From positions 806,383-870,382 of the forward strand of contig NZ_JACIEH010000002.1 of the NCBI RefSeq assembly GCF_014196745.1: 64,000 nt of DNA. Reading direction: 5' to 3'. The position numbers and the translations under genes were made by a program. Every line of letters starts with the position of its first letter. Position 1 is the stretch's first letter. The notes beneath the pieces are model-generated. The model was given only the letters and a program-made list of their open reading frames with translations. It made no database searches and was not told the origin of the DNA. Shown in pieces: positions 60,327-64,000 of this stretch. This stretch comes from Sphingomonas kyeonggiensis (GTDB lineage: Bacteria; Pseudomonadota; Alphaproteobacteria; Sphingomonadales; Sphingomonadaceae).

Positions 60327-62890
60327 TTGGGCAGCTCCTGCGCTTCGCCGGTCAGGGTGAAGTCGGTCCATAGCCCCGGCGCGGTGCCCGGCTGGCCGCC
60401 GCCGATCCACAGGCGATAGGCGCCCGGGACCACCTGGCGGGTGCCGTCGCGCGACACGGAGCTGATGCTGCGCGGATCGAGGCTGAAGCGCAGCGTACCC
60501 GCCTTGCCCGGCTTGAGCGCGATGCGCTGGAAGCCGACCAGCTCGCGCTGGAGCACCGGGGTGGTCATACCGTTGCCGCGCGCCTTGCTCGCCGGCGGCA
60601 CCAGATAGGCCTGGACCACTTCCTCGCCCGGCCGCGCGCCGCTGTTGCGCACCCGCACAGTGACGTCGACCGGAGCCGCGGTGCTGCCTGCCTTCGCGCT
60701 CAGCTGGTCATAGGCGAAGCTGGTGTAGCTCAGCCCGTGCCCGAAGCCCCAGAGCGGCGTGCCGGTGAAGAAGCGATAGGTGCGCTCCTTCATGCCGTAG
60801 TCGATGAAGGCGGGCAGGTCGTTGGTCGACTTGTAGAAGGTGACCGGCAGGCGGCCCGACGGGTTGTTGAGCCCGGCCAGCGTCTCGGCGATCGCCGTGC
60901 CGCCGCTCTCGCCCGGATACCAGGCGGCGAGGATCGCATCGGCGAGCGAGGGATCGACCGAGACCGCGCTGCCGCTGGTCAACACCACTACCACCGGCTT
61001 GCCGGTATCGCGCAGTGCCTGGAGCAGCCGCTGCTGGACGAGCGGCAGGGCGATGTCGGTGCGGTCGCCACCGACGAAGCCGGGTACGGTCACCTGCAGA
61101 GCTTCGCCTTCGAGGTCGGGCGAGAGGCCGAGCACCGCGACGACCACGTCGGAGTCCTTCGCTGCGCTCACCGCCTGAGCCAGCAGCGGCTCGGCGGGCG
61201 GGAGCCACATCAGGCGCAGGCCTTCATCCTCGCCGGCATGGTCGATCTCCATGCGGAAGGCGTGGCGGTTGCCGTCGCTGGTGAAGGGCAGTTCCACACG
61301 GCCCTTGCCGAGCAGGCCTTCATGCAGCGGCTTGTCGTCGATCCACAGCCGCACGCTGTCATGCGTCTTGCAGTCCTTCCAGCAGGCCGGGATGTCGATC
61401 GCCAGCGTGTAGCGGCCAGGCCCTGGCGGCACGATCTCGCCCGACCAGCGGACGGCGAAGCCCTTTGGATCGAGCTGCGGCAGAGGCGCGACGCGGGTAT
61501 AGTTGAAGTCGATCCGGCGATCCTGGCGCGTGACCACGGGCGTGCCGGTCACGGTCGGGCTGGCGAAATATTCGGCCTTGAGCCCCGGCTTGCCATCTGC
61601 GGAGAACGCCGTCTCGGGCATTACGACGGGCGCGCCATCCGCGAGCACCGATCCCTGCGCATAGACGATGTTGGCCGCGCCGAACTGGCGGCGGATGCCG
61701 TCGAGCGGGGTCACCGGCGCCTGCGCGGTACCGTGGTAATTGCCTTCGAGCACGCCGAGATCGTCAGCGTCGGCGCCGATCACCGCGATGCGGCTGCCGG
61801 TCTTGAGCGGCAGGCGATCGGCATCGTTCTTGAGCAGCACGATCGCCTTGCGGGCGGCGTCGAGCGCCAGTGCGCGGTGCGCCGGCGTGCCGACTTCGCT
61901 TGGCTTGATCTGGCTCCATGGGCTGGTCGCGCCGAAGATCGTGCCCAGCGCCTGGCGCGCCGAAAGCGAACGGGTCAGCGCGGTGTCGATCTCGGCTTCG
62001 GTTACCAGGCCGCGCTTCACCGCCTGGGGCAGTGCGGCGTAGGTGGTGCCGCAGTTGAAGTCGTTGCCGCCCTTGATCGCCGCTGCCGCTGCTGCGGCAG
62101 CGTCGAGCTTGTAGTGGTGGAACATGTGGATGTTGGCGACGGCATCGCAGTCCGAGACGGTGAAGCCGTTGAAGCCCCAGTCCTTGCGCAGCCGCGTGTT
62201 CATCAGGTCGGACAGGGCACAGGCCGGGGTGCCGTGGATCGAGTTGTACGCGCACATCAGCGAGCGCGCCTTGCCCTCGGTCACCGCGAGGCGGAAGGCG
62301 GGGAGATAGGTGGATTCCAGATCCTGCGGGCTGGGATCGACGTCGAAGCCGTCGCGCCCCGCTTCCGGCCCGCTATGCACCGCGAAATGCTTCGGAGTGG
62401 CGATCACCTTCGGATATTTGGGATCGGGCCCCTGCAGCCCCTTGATGAAGGCGACGCCGAGATGGCCGGTGAGGTACGGATCCTCGCCATAGGTTTCCTG
62501 GCCGCGGCCCCAGCGCGGATCGCGGAAGATGTTAATGTTGGGCGACCAGATCGTCAGCCCCTCATAGATACGCCGATTGGCGCCCATCGGCTTGGCGTTG
62601 AACTTGGCCCGCGCCTCGGACGCGACGACATCGCCGACCTGGTTCATCAAGTCCACGTCCCAGGTCGCGGCAAGGCCGATCGCCTGGGGGAAGACAGTGG
62701 CATAGCCATTGCGGGCGAGGCCGTGCAGGCCCTCGTTCCACCAGTCATAGGCGGGGATCTCCGCCTGGGTGTCGGCCGGCGCGGTGCTCTGGAGCTGCGC
62801 GGCCTTCTCCTCGACCGTCATGGTGGCAATCGCGCGGGCGACCGCATCGGGATCAGGGTCGGCGGCGGCGAGAAGCAGGAACGGAATCAT
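60323..62890 (-). CDS. GH3 beta-glycosidase, beta-xylosidase-like, with PA14 insert
   Basis: 855 residues from ATG 62890, abutting the upstream stop. The start has only a short hydrophobic signal ([10 protein letters not shown]). [10 protein letters not shown] followed by [15 protein letters not shown] is the pattern of plant-type BXL beta-xylosidases. The nucleophile is Asp247 in [10 protein letters not shown]14-like insert lies at about 425-560 (GLKAEYF to LMWLPP), then the second GH3 domain ([12 protein letters not shown]) and a C-terminal Fn3-like domain. Substrate is inferred: within this cluster, removal of core beta-1,2-xylose of plant N-glycans fits best; a beta-glucosidase or beta-hexosaminidase role cannot be excluded from sequence alone. 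Confidence 0.9.
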   Translation of the reverse strand: MIPFLLLAAADPDPDAVARAIATMTVEEKAAQLQSTAPADTQAEIPAYDWWNEGLHGLARNGYATVFPQAIGLAATWDVDLMNQVGDVVASEARAKFNAKPMGANRRIYEGLTIWSPNINIFRDPRWGRGQETYGEDPYLTGHLGVAFIKGLQGPDPKYPKVIATPKHFAVHSGPEAGRDGFDVDPSPQDLESTYLPAFRLAVTEGKARSLMCAYNSIHGTPACALSDLMNTRLRKDWGFNGFTVSDCDAVANIHMFHHYKLDAAAAAAAAIKGGNDFNCGTTYAALPQAVKRGLVTEAEIDTALTRSLSARQALGTIFGATSPWSQIKPSEVGTPAHRALALDAARKAIVLLKNDADRLPLKTGSRIAVIGADADDLGVLEGNYHGTAQAPVTPLDGIRRQFGAANIVYAQGSVLADGAPVVMPETAFSADGKPGLKAEYFASPTVTGTPVVTRQDRRIDFNYTRVAPLPQLDPKGFAVRWSGEIVPPGPGRYTLAIDIPACWKDCKTHDSVRLWIDDKPLHEGLLGKGRVELPFTSDGNRHAFRMEIDHAGEDEGLRLMWLPPAEPLLAQAVSAAKDSDVVVAVLGLSPDLEGEALQVTVPGFVGGDRTDIALPLVQQRLLQALRDTGKPVVVVLTSGSAVSVDPSLADAILAAWYPGESGGTAIAETLAGLNNPSGRLPVTFYKSTNDLPAFIDYGMKERTYRFFTGTPLWGFGHGLSYTSFAYDQLSAKAGSTAAPVDVTVRVRNSGARPGEEVVQAYLVPPASKARGNGMTTPVLQRELVGFQRIALKPGKAGTLRFSLDPRSISSVSRDGTRQVVPGAYRLWIGGGQPGTAPGLWTDFTLTGEAQELPK

Positions 62891-64000
62891 TTACTTGGTC
62901 CCCAGGGTACGCAGGGTCAGGGCATTCTGCAGCGCTTCGGCAGAGGCATCCGATCGAACCTCGATCGTGACGCTCTCGCCGGGCAGAAGGTCGAAGCCGT
63001 CATCGCTCGGATGCGCAGCGATGGTGCCGAAATCGAGCATGACGGCGCGGGCCAGCGCGCTGGCGGTGATCGTCACTCGCTTGCCGTCCCAGCGCGTGCT
63101 GAGGCCGGGAGCGGGATAGGCCATATCCTTGGGCAGGGCGCGCTCGACGATCGTGCGCGACACTGCGCGGCCGTCGATCAGCAGCTCGGCGACGGCATAG
63201 CTGGCCCCCGGAGCGGCGCCGGCGAACAGGTCGGCATCGGCGATGCCGGCAGCTTCCTGCGCGCCGAGCGGGGTGAGCGAGACCCTGTCGCCGCGTTCGC
63301 CCAGCGGCTTGCCCGCCATGTCGAAGGCGCGGATCCGCCATTCGGCTGCGATCGGCGTAGTCGCATCCGAGACCAGTGCGACGCGGGTGGCGCCGTCCTT
63401 GTGCTCGGCAACGATCGCCTGGGGCGCGAAGAAGCGCTTTGCCGCATATTGGAGCAGCTTCCACTGGCCATCATAGGAGATGCTCGCCCAGGAGATTGCG
63501 GGCCAGGTGTCGTTGATCTGCCAGTAGAGCGAGCCCATCGTCACCGGACGGCAGGCGCGGTGATGGCGCGCGGCCATGTCGATCGCCTGGGCCTGGTTGA
63601 CCTGGGTGAGATAGACCAGGTCGGCAAAGTCCTTTGCCGGGCGCAGCCGCTGGTCGAGATAGAGCTGCAGCCGGGCATTGCCCTCGCCCGCGAGGAAGCG
63701 CTGGTGCGCCTTGAGCACCGGGCTGTCGATCGCGAGTGGCCCGTCACCCGCGAAGTCGCGGATCGTCGACAGGTCCGGCATCGCCTGGAAGCCATATTCG
63801 GACATGAAGCGCGGGCAGGAATCGAGATAGCGTTCGACCGGCTTGGAGCCGGACCAGACGTCCCAGAAATGGCGGTCGCCATCCTTGTCGGTGTCGGTCG
63901 GAGCCTCATAGTCGGTGGCGGGCGAGTTGTTCCAATAGGGCGTGCCGGGCGCGCGGGTGATCACTGCGTCACGCAGCACGCGATCGAACAGCACCGCCAT
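62891..64000 (-). CDS. GH2 beta-mannosidase, 3' part (cut by window edge)
   Basis: 369 residues are visible; the N-terminal part lies beyond 64000, and the Met at the edge is probably internal. RFMSEYGFQAMP carries the GH2 nucleophile Glu (codon at 63797-63799). SLYWQINDTWPAISWASISYDGQWK is the usual beta-mannosidase strand, and C-terminal beta domains follow. It would release the single beta-1,4-mannose of the N-glycan core. First visible gene of the minus-strand cluster; the stop directly abuts the GH3 ATG. Confidence 0.9.
   Translation of the reverse strand: MAVLFDRVLRDAVITRAPGTPYWNNSPATDYEAPTDTDKDGDRHFWDVWSGSKPVERYLDSCPRFMSEYGFQAMPDLSTIRDFAGDGPLAIDSPVLKAHQRFLAGEGNARLQLYLDQRLRPAKDFADLVYLTQVNQAQAIDMAARHHRACRPVTMGSLYWQINDTWPAISWASISYDGQWKLLQYAAKRFFAPQAIVAEHKDGATRVALVSDATTPIAAEWRIRAFDMAGKPLGERGDRVSLTPLGAQEAAGIADADLFAGAAPGASYAVAELLIDGRAVSRTIVERALPKDMAYPAPGLSTRWDGKRVTITASALARAVMLDFGTIAAHPSDDGFDLLPGESVTIEVRSDASAEALQNALTLRTLGTK

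Overview
The window is very GC-rich DNA from an alphaproteobacterium that most resembles Sphingomonas and its relatives. I infer this from the protein families and codon use, not from a marker gene: there is no rRNA or tRNA in view. Signs are a long TonB-dependent receptor with a GAIIVTGSR-type plug start, Tat-exported glycosidases, and a type VI secretion system (T6SS) of the TagJ-containing kind. Genes are packed tightly, and many overlap by 4 bases (ATGA or GTGA) or abut. No gene-free stretch exceeds 300 bases. I saw no insertion sequence, integrase or CRISPR array.

Region 1 (1-1412) holds a small secreted or lipoprotein gene followed by a signal-less protein resembling SleB-type cell wall hydrolases, a possible orphan effector with its immunity partner. 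Region 2 (1593-14650) is a four-gene operon: a two-partner-secretion (TPS) outer-membrane transporter, its 2,432-residue filamentous-haemagglutinin-like substrate, a large TPR/CHAT caspase-like lipoprotein, and a CPBP-type intramembrane protease. A convergent M23 endopeptidase gene (14637-16034) separates it from the T6SS.

Region 3 (16150-50141) is a near-complete T6SS locus in three transcription blocks. The first (+) is tssK-tssL-tssM-tagF-pppA-ppkA. The second (-) is vgrG, a gene of unknown function, and tagH. The third (+) is an OmpA-like gene, tssA-tssB-tssC-hcp-tagJ-tssE-tssF-tssG-clpV, then an effector array: two M15-type peptidases that share an N-terminal peptidoglycan-binding-like domain, with small exported partners and a methyltransferase; a PAAR protein; a DUF4123-Rhs-WHH nuclease polymorphic toxin; and a SUKH immunity protein. 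Membrane complex, baseplate, sheath, tube, spike and recycling ATPase are all present, as is the PpkA/PppA/Fha/TagF post-translational switch. The outer-membrane lipoprotein TssJ was not recognised.

Region 4 (50283-64000, all on the minus strand) is a glycan-use locus. Read 5' to 3' it encodes a GH2 beta-mannosidase (cut by the window edge), a beta-xylosidase-like GH3, GH125 and GH92 alpha-mannosidases, a GH29 alpha-fucosidase, a glycosylasparaginase and a TonB-dependent receptor. Together these would dismantle Asn-linked glycans, most plausibly plant-type ones carrying core xylose and alpha-1,3-fucose, with glycosylasparaginase cleaving the last GlcNAc-Asn bond.
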